A stretch of 64,000 nt of DNA. It comes from an uncultured Eubacteriales bacterium. GTDB lineage: Bacteria; Bacillota; Clostridia; Oscillospirales; UBA644. Numbering within the stretch: position 1 is the first letter of the stretch; each line of letters opens with the position of its first letter. The stretch lies in contig CAKSFN010000001.1 in assembly GCA_934454405.1 (NCBI GenBank), positions 113,963-177,962 on the forward strand, written 5' to 3'. The position numbers and the translations under genes are program-made. Below are positions 42,205-49,380 of this stretch, piece by piece. Under the pieces are notes generated by a model. The model did no database searches and was not told where the DNA came from. It worked only from the letters and a program-made list of their open reading frames with translations.

Positions 42205-42380
42205 GCGTTCCGATACGGTTCTTGTATAAAACCTACACCTTGATTAAGGGATTTCGGCTTCTTATGCGGGCATGCAGGCCTCCCCGGTTTCGGCCGGGAC
42301 GTTGGAAGCACAAAACATAAGAGCGATTTTACCCCACCTGCCTTCTGACAGGTTTGTTCGGCCGTATCACTGTCCGTTTT
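42205..42380 (+). ncRNA. ssrS: 6S RNA-like structured RNA
   Basis: The stretch forms a rod: GATACGG (42212-42218) pairs with CCGTATC (42362-42368) and neighbouring bases extend this helix. Inside, the 5' side AACCTACACCTTG and the 3' side ending CCCCACCTG face each other, as in Firmicutes 6S RNAs, where the central bubble imitates an open promoter and captures the housekeeping RNA polymerase. A GC-rich inner hairpin (CCCCGGTTTCGGCCGGG) lies at the tip region. A T-run (42409-42416) follows. The family call rests on these motifs alone. Confidence 0.6.
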
Positions 42381-42643
42381 TCGGATTGACGGGACGGTTG
42401 TGCGGATTTTTTTTATCTTTCAAAGGTCAAGGGCGCCTTTGTCTCAAACAAAGCTTTCTCCCGGCGCGCGCCCGTATGTTTTTTCGGACGTATTCTTCTC
42501 TTCGGGCGTTGCCCGCCGCCTTCAAACAGACCCGTAAAAATCGCGTGAAGTTCGGATTTTGTCCGAAAAACGCGGTTTCAGTCGTCAAAGTGGCGAAAAT
42601 ATATAAAAAGACTTGTGAACGTGTACAAAAAAGGCCTAACAAC
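42381..42643. other. Intergenic stretch without a gene
   Basis: Between the 6S-like RNA and the foldase promoter I see only the T-rich end at 42409-42416 and a short GC hairpin (CGGGCGTTGCCCG, near 42505). The long frames here have no ribosome-binding site or recognisable product. Confidence 0.5.
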
Positions 42644-42672
42644 TTGACAATTTGAAAAAAAAATAGTATAAT
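42644..42672 (+). promoter_or_regulatory. Promoter of the foldase gene
   Basis: TTGACA (42644-42649), 17 bp, TATAAT (42667-42672). Confidence 0.9.
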
Positions 42673-42679
42673 GATTGAA

Positions 42680-42834
42680 ACGGATTGCAACATGGATTGC
42701 AAATCGTCCCGGAAGAGAAGTACTGCGTTCTTCCGTCAGTCCGTGCGGACGACGGGATGTCCGCGGTTTGTTTTTCCGCGCGTCCGCAGTTTATCTTCGG
42801 GTACGACAAAAAAAGTTAGGATGGATGATTTTCT
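42680..42834 (+). other. Structured 5' leader of the foldase gene
   Basis: A 155-nt untranslated leader holds consecutive hairpins: CGGAAGA/TCTTCCG (about 42709-42740), CCGTC-A-GTCCG paired with CGGACGACGG (about 42737-42760), and a CCGCGG-containing one (about 42770-42790). No known riboswitch signature is visible. It could tune foldase synthesis to envelope stress or temperature, which is speculation. Confidence 0.4.
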
Positions 42835-44334
42835 ATGGCAAAAGCAAAGAACAAGCAGAAAAAAGATTTCCCGATATTTACGGTTTTCTGCATCGTTATC
42901 GGACTTCTTCTCGCTGTCGGCATCGCCTTGACGGTGCTTGACAACACGGGTTTCAGCTCAAAAAGAAAGACTGTTTTGACGGTGGGCGACGAGAGCATAA
43001 ACGCGCTTGAGTTCAGGTATGCTTACGCGACGACCTACAATAATTATGCGACATATCTTTCGTATTTCGGCGTTGACACCAAAACCGACGGCTGGGAAAA
43101 CGGACAGGCGAACGCCAGCACCGCAAGCCTTCTCGGCGTGACCGTTTCCGAAGGTCAGACGTGGAAACAGGTTTTTGCAAACGCCGCGGCGGAAACCATG
43201 AAGACCGAACTTGCGCTCTATCAGCGCGCGAAAGCCGACGAGAATTATAAGATCGATTATGATAAGATAAATAAGAGTATCGACCAGAAAATAGAATCCG
43301 ACACCGCAACCGCGGGCAACTATAAGGTGGATCTGAAAACTCTTTATTCGTCTTCTTACGGCAAGGGCTTTACCGAATCCACAATGCGCCGCATGCTCGA
43401 ATACGCTTTTGTTGCGAGCGCGTATCAGACAAATTATCGCGACGGTCTGACCTATGACAACGCCGCGCTTGAAAAGTATTACGGCGAGAACAAGTCTTCT
43501 TATGACGTTTATTCGTTCCTCACCCTTGATTTCGCTTACGAGGAGCCGAAGAAGGAAGACGATAAATCCTCTTCCGAGAAAACCGAGGCTTCCGAGGCTG
43601 AAAAGAAAGCCAAGGCAGACGCAGAGGCTTATGTAGAGGCGAACAAGGAGAGCGAAGAAAAGTTCGAGAAAGGCAACGAAAAAGTTGTTAAGTCCGAAAA
43701 GAAGACTTACTCCGAAACAAATTCCACCGCCGGTTCAGAGGGACAGAAATGGCTGTCCGACAGTGCAAGAAAACCCGGCGATACAACGGTTGTAAAGGGC
43801 ACGAATAAATATATCGCTCTTTATTATATCGGTTCCGAAAGAGATGATTACAAGCTTGCGAACATTCGCATAATCCGTCTTGACCCGACCGTTGCGGATA
43901 AAAATAAGGGCGCGACGGACGAAGAGCTGAAGGCGCTCAAGGAAAAGGCGGAATCCGTATTCAATGAAATCAAAAAGAACGCGACGGAGGATAATTTCAA
44001 GGAACTTGCCTCCAAGTATTCCGCGGATTCTTCGACCTCTTCAAAAGGCGGACTTTATGAGAATCTGAACAAGGCGACGGCGAAAAACTATTCGGCGGAT
44101 CTTGTTAAATGGGTATTCTCGGGCGAACGCGAAAAGGGTCAGTATGAGCTTTTCGAGGGAACCAAAACGTATTATATCGTATATTATCTTTCCGAGGGCG
44201 AGGAGTTCTGGAAGAGTTCTTCAAGATCTTCTCTTAAAAGCTCCGACACCACGAAGTGGACAAACGAGTGCGTTGAGAGCTTCAAGGATAAGACCGAGTA
44301 CGATTCGGCGAAAGCTTTTGAAAGCATCGGCTGA
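42835..44334 (+). CDS. Membrane-anchored parvulin-type foldase (PrsA/SurA-like)
   Basis: 499 residues. A short basic N-terminus, a transmembrane anchor (about 13-36), then a SurA-like helical domain (VLTVGDESINALEFRYAY at 45; LKTLYSSSYGKGFTESTMRRMLEY near 165). A charged, low-complexity linker rich in Lys, Glu and Ala occupies about 240-290. A parvulin PPIase-like domain (about 335-460) has FKELASKYSADSSTSSKGGLYENL and YYIVYYL. It assists folding of exported proteins outside the membrane. There is no lipobox, unlike PrsA. AGGATGG precedes the ATG. Confidence 0.8.
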   Translation: MAKAKNKQKKDFPIFTVFCIVIGLLLAVGIALTVLDNTGFSSKRKTVLTVGDESINALEFRYAYATTYNNYATYLSYFGVDTKTDGWENGQANASTASLLGVTVSEGQTWKQVFANAAAETMKTELALYQRAKADENYKIDYDKINKSIDQKIESDTATAGNYKVDLKTLYSSSYGKGFTESTMRRMLEYAFVASAYQTNYRDGLTYDNAALEKYYGENKSSYDVYSFLTLDFAYEEPKKEDDKSSSEKTEASEAEKKAKADAEAYVEANKESEEKFEKGNEKVVKSEKKTYSETNSTAGSEGQKWLSDSARKPGDTTVVKGTNKYIALYYIGSERDDYKLANIRIIRLDPTVADKNKGATDEELKALKEKAESVFNEIKKNATEDNFKELASKYSADSSTSSKGGLYENLNKATAKNYSADLVKWVFSGEREKGQYELFEGTKTYYIVYYLSEGEEFWKSSSRSSLKSSDTTKWTNECVESFKDKTEYDSAKAFESIG

Positions 44335-44382
44335 TAATTAAATGATTTTTCTGATGACAGGCGTCTGTGACGGGAGGCGGGA

Positions 44383-45060
44383 ATGATGAAAAAAGTGATT
44401 GCTTTGCTTATTGTTGTTTTCTCCGCCGTCGCGCTCGGCGCCTGTCATTATCAGTATCATAACGACGGCTCCGATTATGCTGCTCCCGGGTTCAAAGCCG
44501 GACAGACGGGCGGCATTTCGCGCGCACCGAAGTCTCTTGACGATTTGAGTGACTTTGAAAGAGACTTCATTCGGAATATTTTCGGCGAGAATTACGGATT
44601 TACGGGCTATGACGCGATGCCTCAGTCCGATAAGGATAAGATAGCGGAGTATTTCGGGGAATATAACGAGGGCTACTATACGGCGGGCTTCGAGGACGGC
44701 TTTTTCTACACCTACAACGAGCTTGAGGGCAAGGAGATATATTCTATCCCGTGGGGATACGAAACGCTGTCCGACAAGGTTCCCGAGCCCGAATTCGGCG
44801 AAAATACCAAGACCTCTTTTTCCGAGGCGGTGGGCTTTATCAGTGAGTACAAGGGCGTCACTTCGGAACAGCTGAACGGCTATCTGTCAAAGCTTGAAGA
44901 AGTCGGGTTTTCCCTTGATTTTGAAGAGGAAGACAGAGAATCCGACCCCGAAAAGAAGACTTTGAACCGAACCTATACGAACGCCGAAGGGTATAACGTC
45001 AATATTATTTTCGCGGACGGCGTTTTTCGATTGAACATATCCGCGCCCGTTGTAATGTGA
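44383..45060 (+). CDS. Lipoprotein with VPEPEFG domain, copy 1
   Basis: 225 residues. A lipoprotein signal with lipobox ALGAC (Cys about 21) anchors it outside the membrane. The middle is acidic; the C-terminal 90 residues start at KVPEPEFGENTKTSF and end with YNVNIIFADGVFRLNIS. The neighbouring lipoprotein repeats this domain (VPEPEFG, YLEKVKEEGF, FTVMV). No known family recognised. The start may be ATG 44383 or 44386; GGGAGG suits either. It follows the foldase gene by 48 nt. Confidence 0.78.
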   Translation: MMKKVIALLIVVFSAVALGACHYQYHNDGSDYAAPGFKAGQTGGISRAPKSLDDLSDFERDFIRNIFGENYGFTGYDAMPQSDKDKIAEYFGEYNEGYYTAGFEDGFFYTYNELEGKEIYSIPWGYETLSDKVPEPEFGENTKTSFSEAVGFISEYKGVTSEQLNGYLSKLEEVGFSLDFEEEDRESDPEKKTLNRTYTNAEGYNVNIIFADGVFRLNISAPVVM

Positions 45061-45075
45061 TAAGGAGAATACAAG

Positions 45076-45630
45076 ATGAAAAAAATACTTTTGCTTTTGC
45101 TTGCGGTAGGCATCGTTGCAGGATTGTGCGCCTGCGGCGGTGTTCGGGACGGCGCGGATAATTCTTCCGAAGTCGAGACGATTATTGTTACAAGAACAAA
45201 CGGACAGGGCGAGATAGTGACCGAAGTGCAGACCGTTCCCCCAAAAGAAGACGGTAAGACCGACCCGGACAAGAATGAAGGCGACGAAACTTCATCTCTG
45301 CCGCAGGACTCTTCCGTTGTTTCAAACGAGTGGGGGACTGACGGCTTTACGCATCTTGTCCCCGAGCCGGAGTTCGGAAAACTGAAAAGCAAAACCGTTT
45401 CTTCGTCGGGAGATCTTTTGACTGTTTCTTTCTCCGGCGCGACCTTTGAAGATGCCGCCGATTATCTTGAAAAAGTTAAAGAAGAGGGCTTCACAAAAAA
45501 CGTGTTAGATATGTCTTCCGGCAAAATGATTATGTTTTTCGCGGATAATTCGGACGAAAGCTACAATGTGGGCGTCGGATACGCGGACGGCACATTCACG
45601 GTAATGGTTTTGCGCAACGAAAAGCGGTAG
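45076..45630 (+). CDS. Lipoprotein with VPEPEFG domain, copy 2
   Basis: 184 residues. Lipobox GLCAC (Cys about 20) after a classic signal (KKILLLLLAVGIVAG). A Thr/Glu/Asp-rich linker (about 30-90) leads to HLVPEPEFGKLKSKT and the same C-terminal domain as the preceding gene, 15 nt upstream. The pair probably arose by duplication. AAGGAGA precedes ATG 45076. Function unknown; extracytoplasmic sensing or binding is plausible. Confidence 0.78.
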   Translation: MKKILLLLLAVGIVAGLCACGGVRDGADNSSEVETIIVTRTNGQGEIVTEVQTVPPKEDGKTDPDKNEGDETSSLPQDSSVVSNEWGTDGFTHLVPEPEFGKLKSKTVSSSGDLLTVSFSGATFEDAADYLEKVKEEGFTKNVLDMSSGKMIMFFADNSDESYNVGVGYADGTFTVMVLRNEKR

Positions 45631-45647
45631 ATCCCGAAAATATAACA

Positions 45648-45681
45648 GGGGCTGTAAAAAACGTAAGTTTTTTACAGCCCC
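45648..45681. terminator. Terminator of the twin lipoprotein operon
   Basis: GGGGCTGTAAAAAAC pairs perfectly with GTTTTTTACAGCCCC around a 4-nt loop. It closely resembles the hairpin at 16861-16896 (GGGG-N-TGTAAAAAA-C). Confidence 0.85.
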
Positions 45682-45732
45682 GTTTGGAAAAGGGAAAGAC
45701 ATTCCTTTATCCGTCTTTTTAAATTATTTAAT

Positions 45733-46224
45733 TCAGAGAATTATCTCGAATTGCTCTTCCTCTTTGAGCGGAACGACGGTGCAGTCGTTTGCGTAAGTAC
45801 ATTCCGGCAGAATTATCATCGCGCAAAGTTCGTCCGCGCTTTTCGGCAGCGGCGCAAGGTGCCATATCGCGGCATTTATCTTGACAAGAGTATTCTTAGG
45901 AACGATAAACGCCTGCGCAAGATCGGGCACGGGCGTGCCTGCGGACGCGGGAGCGACGTGCAGGATCATATCGTCGTTGAGAGGCATGATCATTTCCCAA
46001 GTGGTCGTATGGTATTCTACCGCCGAAATTATCATTTTTTCGGGCTTCCTGACAAGTATCGGAGAATATCCGACATTATGGCTCGCCGACGCGGTCAGTC
46101 TGTCCGGAAAGAATTTGTGGATTTCGCCGCACAGCGCATATCCCTTCGGCTCCGCCATCGTGTAAAACTGTCCGAACGGCGCAAAACTCTCGTGCGTTAC
46201 GGGCACCGCTTTAATTTGTTTCAT
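45733..46224 (-). CDS. Ureidoglycolate lyase-like cupin protein
   Basis: 163 residues. IKAVPVTHESFAPFGQFYTM at the N-terminus, then PEKMIISAVEYHTTTWEMIMPLNDDMILHVAP with the HxxxxE-type metal block of the cupin fold, and VKINAAIWHLAPLP as the second His block. This matches the ureidoglycolate lyase (AllA) family, which splits ureidoglycolate to glyoxylate and urea. No other allantoin genes are near, so another small-molecule role is equally possible. It follows the lipoprotein gene upstream by 5 nt. Confidence 0.62.
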   Translation of the reverse strand: MKQIKAVPVTHESFAPFGQFYTMAEPKGYALCGEIHKFFPDRLTASASHNVGYSPILVRKPEKMIISAVEYHTTTWEMIMPLNDDMILHVAPASAGTPVPDLAQAFIVPKNTLVKINAAIWHLAPLPKSADELCAMIILPECTYANDCTVVPLKEEEQFEIIL

Positions 46225-46229
46225 AAGCT

Positions 46230-46667
46230 TTATACCTTTCTGTCGTTTATATATTTTCGGACGTCTCCCGTTCTGATGTCCGTCGCGGTCGAATCGTCCG
46301 CGCAGACAAGCAAAAAGGAAATGTCTTTTTCATCCGAATTATAAATGTATTGCAAACTGAGACGGGCGTTGACTTTGAATTCCACGACGTAAGCGTTTTC
46401 GTCTCCCGAAAAAACGCACTCAAAATCTTTGAGGTCTTCAAGGCTCGGATTTTCTTTTTCCGAAAGAAGAATAACGTCCTCTTCCGTCAGTTTTTTTGTG
46501 CCTTTCAGAAAAGGAACTATTTCTTTCGGCGCTTTTTCAAACTTGAAATATTCGTCAATCGCGGAGACGTCGTTTCTGTCGATCGGTTCGTCTTTTTTTC
46601 CTCCGCACCCTGCGGCTGTGTATAAAACGAGAAGCGCCGCGAATATCGAAAAAATTCTTTTTATCAT
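46230..46667 (-). CDS. Small lipoprotein, unknown function
   Basis: 145 residues. Lipoprotein signal ending in TAAGC (Cys about 21), then GGKKDEP and a 115-residue domain with FKFEKAPKEIVPFLKGTKK, SLEDLKDFECVFSGDENAY and RLSLQYIYNS. I do not recognise the family. Promoter at 46705-46733. The gene is followed by the ureidoglycolate lyase-like gene in the same transcript. Confidence 0.75.
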   Translation of the reverse strand: MIKRIFSIFAALLVLYTAAGCGGKKDEPIDRNDVSAIDEYFKFEKAPKEIVPFLKGTKKLTEEDVILLSEKENPSLEDLKDFECVFSGDENAYVVEFKVNARLSLQYIYNSDEKDISFLLVCADDSTATDIRTGDVRKYINDRKV

Positions 46668-46704
46668 AAGTTTATCCCGTCGGTCGGCGTTTTTTTATAT
46701 TTAC

Positions 46705-46733
46705 AGTATAGCACAAATTTTTTCGGATTGCAA
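46705..46733 (-). promoter_or_regulatory. Promoter of the small lipoprotein gene
   Basis: TTGCAA (46733-46728), 17 bp, TATACT (46710-46705) on the minus strand. Confidence 0.75.
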
Positions 46734-46766
46734 GCCCTGCGCAGCGTCCGAAACGGAGGTTTTTAG

Positions 46767-47327
46767 ATGATTTTTGACAACCCTCAAAAATGCGGGGAAG
46801 AGGTTAAAAAATATATCGGAAGAACCGTGGAGGGGCTCCGCTGTCTCGGCGACGCGGTTTTTCTTCGGCGCGAATATATCGAAGCCGCCGTGTATAACCG
46901 TCTTGAACGTCTCGGAGAAACGGATCGCGACTACTGGTCGCGCTTTGAAAACATTCCCGACGATTTTTCGCTTGTCCGTCATACCGTTGTGGAAGATGCC
47001 TTTATTCTTGACCTTGACGGCGGCGAAAGCCTTTCGGTATTTTTCCCCGAGGAAGAAAAAGTCGATATTCGGTTCGGCAGCTTTGTCGCGGAAAAATCCG
47101 TAAACTTTATTCCCGATAAATTTTTCTGCCGCTGCGTCGGTAAAAAAATAACCGCCATCCGTGCCGAAAAGGGCGAAAATGGCGTCGGCAAGCTTGTTGT
47201 CGCGCTCGAAAACGGCAACGAACTTCATTTTTACGGTATGCTCGGCTTCTGCGCCGTCAGCCTTATAGGCAGAAAAGGCACCGTCTCTCCCATCACATTC
47301 GGCGAACTGAAAGACTGCCTGAAATAA
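46767..47327 (+). CDS. Hypothetical protein, 186 residues
   Basis: Cytoplasmic protein without signal or membrane segments. Beta-rich second half with FILDLDGGESLSVFF, VDIRFGSFVAEK and KLVVALENGNELHFYGMLGF. No motif I recognise. The start at 46767 follows CGGAGGT. It diverges from the small lipoprotein gene and ends before a strong terminator. Codon use is like that of its neighbours, so it is very likely real. Confidence 0.72.
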   Translation: MIFDNPQKCGEEVKKYIGRTVEGLRCLGDAVFLRREYIEAAVYNRLERLGETDRDYWSRFENIPDDFSLVRHTVVEDAFILDLDGGESLSVFFPEEEKVDIRFGSFVAEKSVNFIPDKFFCRCVGKKITAIRAEKGENGVGKLVVALENGNELHFYGMLGFCAVSLIGRKGTVSPITFGELKDCLK

Positions 47328-47343
47328 ATAGCATCATTAAAAT

Positions 47344-47379
47344 TACCGCGCCGTTCCTGTTGTGGGGAACGGCGCGGTA
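47344..47379. terminator. Terminator after the hypothetical protein gene
   Basis: TACCGCGCCGTTCC (47344-47357) pairs perfectly with GGAACGGCGCGGTA (47366-47379); the T-tract after it is short. Confidence 0.78.
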
Positions 47380-47397
47380 CGATTATTAAGGATTAAA

Positions 47398-48270
47398 CTA
47401 TTTTTCTTTCGAAAGTCTCTTTCGTGTCGAGACAACATATACAATCGCAACACATGAAATAATTGCCGCCGCCGCAAAAGGAACAACGCTCATTTCGTCG
47501 GCTGTGTTCGGCGTGTTGCCGGTGGTCGTCGGAGTTTCGGGCTGGGGAATGGGATCATCGAGAATTTCTTCGCCCTGATAAAAATACCAGCCGTCTATTG
47601 TCACTTTTTCATCATAAAGCCTTGCGCCGTAAAAGACATCCGTCAGTTTCCAAACGCCGTTATCTTTGACGGCTTCATAGCGTATTTTGCTTTGAGCAAT
47701 AACATTATCGTCCGTGAATTCTTCGTACTGCGGAACATCAAGGTCAAAGTAGCAATGAGTGTCCGTCAATTCAACAACAATGACTTTATATTCGCTGTAT
47801 ATCGAATACTCACCCATGGACGCTTCATAGAACATGTTCATCCAAAGTTCTCCGTTGTTGTTGTAATACTCTCCCTGTGCAAAGAAAGCATCAACGACTC
47901 TCTTTGTGTAGGTGTCGGAGAGGAAATTTTCGAGATCTTTGAACATCGGAAATCTTTTAAGATTGAGTTTAAAGGGTGAATCCGGACCCGTAACTTCAAA
48001 ATAATCGGGTATGTCTCCTGTCCAGTACGCCGGTTTTAACAACATTTTGAGAGTAGTGATGTTAGAGTCGATAAGTGTTTTGAGAGTTTTTCTCATCTCC
48101 TCCGAAACTTTAACGCCGCTGAACTCCGGATCAACCGGAACATACTGTTCTCTGTCGGGATAAATGCCCTCGAGGATGTTTGTTTTTTCTTCATTTCCGT
48201 TCGCAAAGGCGGGAACCGCAAACGAAAGACAAACAATGAAGGTTAAGAGCAGTGCCAAACTTCTTTTCAT
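47398..48270 (-). CDS. Secreted surface protein with TPNTAD C-terminal anchor signal
   Basis: 290 residues from ATG 48270 (AGGAGG upstream). Signal peptide (1-24, ending AFA). The mature part (25-235) has LKTLIDSNITTLKMLLKPAYW and a C-terminal domain with KIRYEAVKDNGVWKLTDVFYG, typical of SnoaL-like or accessory-growth-type domains. Then a Pro/Thr spacer (PQPETPTTTGN), the sorting-like motif TPNTAD, a hydrophobic segment and a basic tail RKRLSKEK. The motif is a variant of LPxTG/NPxTG, so sortase anchoring is likely. Function unknown. Confidence 0.72.
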   Translation of the reverse strand: MKRSLALLLTFIVCLSFAVPAFANGNEEKTNILEGIYPDREQYVPVDPEFSGVKVSEEMRKTLKTLIDSNITTLKMLLKPAYWTGDIPDYFEVTGPDSPFKLNLKRFPMFKDLENFLSDTYTKRVVDAFFAQGEYYNNNGELWMNMFYEASMGEYSIYSEYKVIVVELTDTHCYFDLDVPQYEEFTDDNVIAQSKIRYEAVKDNGVWKLTDVFYGARLYDEKVTIDGWYFYQGEEILDDPIPQPETPTTTGNTPNTADEMSVVPFAAAAIISCVAIVYVVSTRKRLSKEK

Positions 48271-48402
48271 AAAGATGCCTCCTGTAAAAATTAATTTCTT
48301 TTCTTCTGATTTCGGCTTGCCCGAGGATTTCGAATCAAGCGCCGAAAGAAGCGGATAGCACCGAAATCGAAATTCATAAACGGCGGTTTCCACTTCAAGC
48401 AC

Positions 48403-48431
48403 AGTATAGCATCTTTGTGTCAAAAAGTCAA
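48403..48431 (-). promoter_or_regulatory. Promoter of the surface protein gene
   Basis: TTGACT (48431-48426), 17 bp, TATACT (48408-48403), giving a leader of about 125 nt that I find otherwise unremarkable. Confidence 0.8.
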
Positions 48432-48460
48432 CGGGAGCAAATAACGGTTTTTTGAAAACT

Positions 48461-48562
48461 TTATGTTAAGTTGCGTTTCTTTCGACTGTTCTTTGCCGAT
48501 CGGTCAATATCCGTGATATTCTCTTTTCCATACGGCTTAATGTGGTGATATTTCCTTGGCAT
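48461..48562 (-). pseudogene. Truncated transposase orfA-like fragment
   Basis: A 33-codon frame, minus strand, starting MPRKYHHIKPYGKEN and ending RKKRNLT. The first nine residues match the N-terminus of small helix-turn-helix proteins carried by insertion sequences of Clostridia; the rest is unlike them and the frame stops early. AGGAGG with good spacing precedes the ATG, but lies inside a perfect hairpin (48570-48608). It may be an IS remnant. An intact tiny gene cannot be excluded. Confidence 0.4.
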
Positions 48563-48569
48563 AAAAATT

Positions 48570-48608
48570 CCTCCTATGGTAGAATTTCTTCTATTCTGCC
48601 ATAGGAGG
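48570..48608. terminator. Perfect 16-bp hairpin ending the Rhs operon and masking a Shine-Dalgarno
   Basis: CCTCCTATGGTAGAAT (48570-48585) pairs with ATTCTGCCATAGGAGG (48593-48608), one G-U pair. On the minus strand the 3' arm is AGGAGG followed by AATTTTTATG, so the same element looks like a terminator of the lipoprotein-Rhs transcript and also hides the ribosome-binding site of the fragment at 48461-48562. On the + strand GTGTTTTT follows. Confidence 0.7.
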
Positions 48609-48693
48609 GTGTTTTTCAATTGTTAGTCCTTTACGTTTTCAACAATAATACTTTTTATCATCAAACGATTATATCCGGATTAGAAAGTAAGAA

Positions 48694-49380
48694 CTAAGAA
48701 TTAGCGCAACGGATCTCAATGATTCCGGCGTCTCTGTTTACATTGAAAATTGCACCTATGTCATTGAATATGTCCAACGCAGATTCTCCGTCGATAATGA
48801 TTTCTTTTCCGTCAAATATTCGTACCGCTTCAACGGTTCCCGGTTTAACATACCAACCGAAATCAAAATCATTTATATCGAGTTTGAAAATCTTTCCGAA
48901 ACAGTCAATGCTTACAACCGTCATTTTGTCATTCCATGCGATATTTGCTCCGAGTTCTTTCATCACGGCAAGAAGCGGAATCTCCGTGTTTTTTGCCTTG
49001 ATTTTCACATGATTCTCTCTCGTTATATCATGACCGTTGATGATCAGTTTATATTTGTTCATCGCTTTATTTTCCCTTTCAGAATAAGGATTTTTATCTT
49101 CCGAAAAGTTTTCTGATACGGTATATTCCGTTGTAGGTTGTATATAAGAATCATTTTCGTACACTTTTGAGCCATTCTCCGTCGCTTTTTCGAAAAACTG
49201 CTGTGTGGTTCCGTCCGTAGCAACTTTTGACTCTGTAAAAAATGAAGACTCTTTTGTGATTAAGGTGTTGCTTTCTTTTTCACTCTTAATTACGTATTTG
49301 TATCTTCTTACTGTACAGCCTGTGGATACTGCCAATATCAGGATTCCGATTAATATCATAAAAAACTTCTTCAAAAACAT
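48694..49380 (-). CDS. Lipoprotein coupled to the Rhs gene, with stalk-like (copper amine oxidase N-terminal type) domain
   Basis: 228 residues. Lipobox VSTGC (Cys22), a polar linker (about 30-105), then a domain with LIINGHDITRENHVKIK, EIPLLAVMKELGANIAWNDKM and PGTVEAVRIFDGKEIIIDGESA. ELGANIAWNDKMTVVSI is the pattern of copper amine oxidase N-terminal-like (stalk) domains, which do not bind copper here as far as I can see. The gene starts inside the stop of the Rhs gene (TAATG), so translation is coupled. That is the position of an immunity gene in polymorphic toxin loci. The same domain ends the lipoprotein at 56355-57425. Confidence 0.78.
   Translation of the reverse strand: MFLKKFFMILIGILILAVSTGCTVRRYKYVIKSEKESNTLITKESSFFTESKVATDGTTQQFFEKATENGSKVYENDSYIQPTTEYTVSENFSEDKNPYSERENKAMNKYKLIINGHDITRENHVKIKAKNTEIPLLAVMKELGANIAWNDKMTVVSIDCFGKIFKLDINDFDFGWYVKPGTVEAVRIFDGKEIIIDGESALDIFNDIGAIFNVNRDAGIIEIRCANS

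Noticed and set aside
42272..42655. 127-codon + strand frame after DUF1292
   Set aside because: Starts inside the 6S-like RNA, lacks a ribosome-binding site and overlaps the foldase promoter.
46247..46441. Alternative frames within the small lipoprotein gene
   Set aside because: Shadows; the lipoprotein frame has signal, lipobox and promoter.
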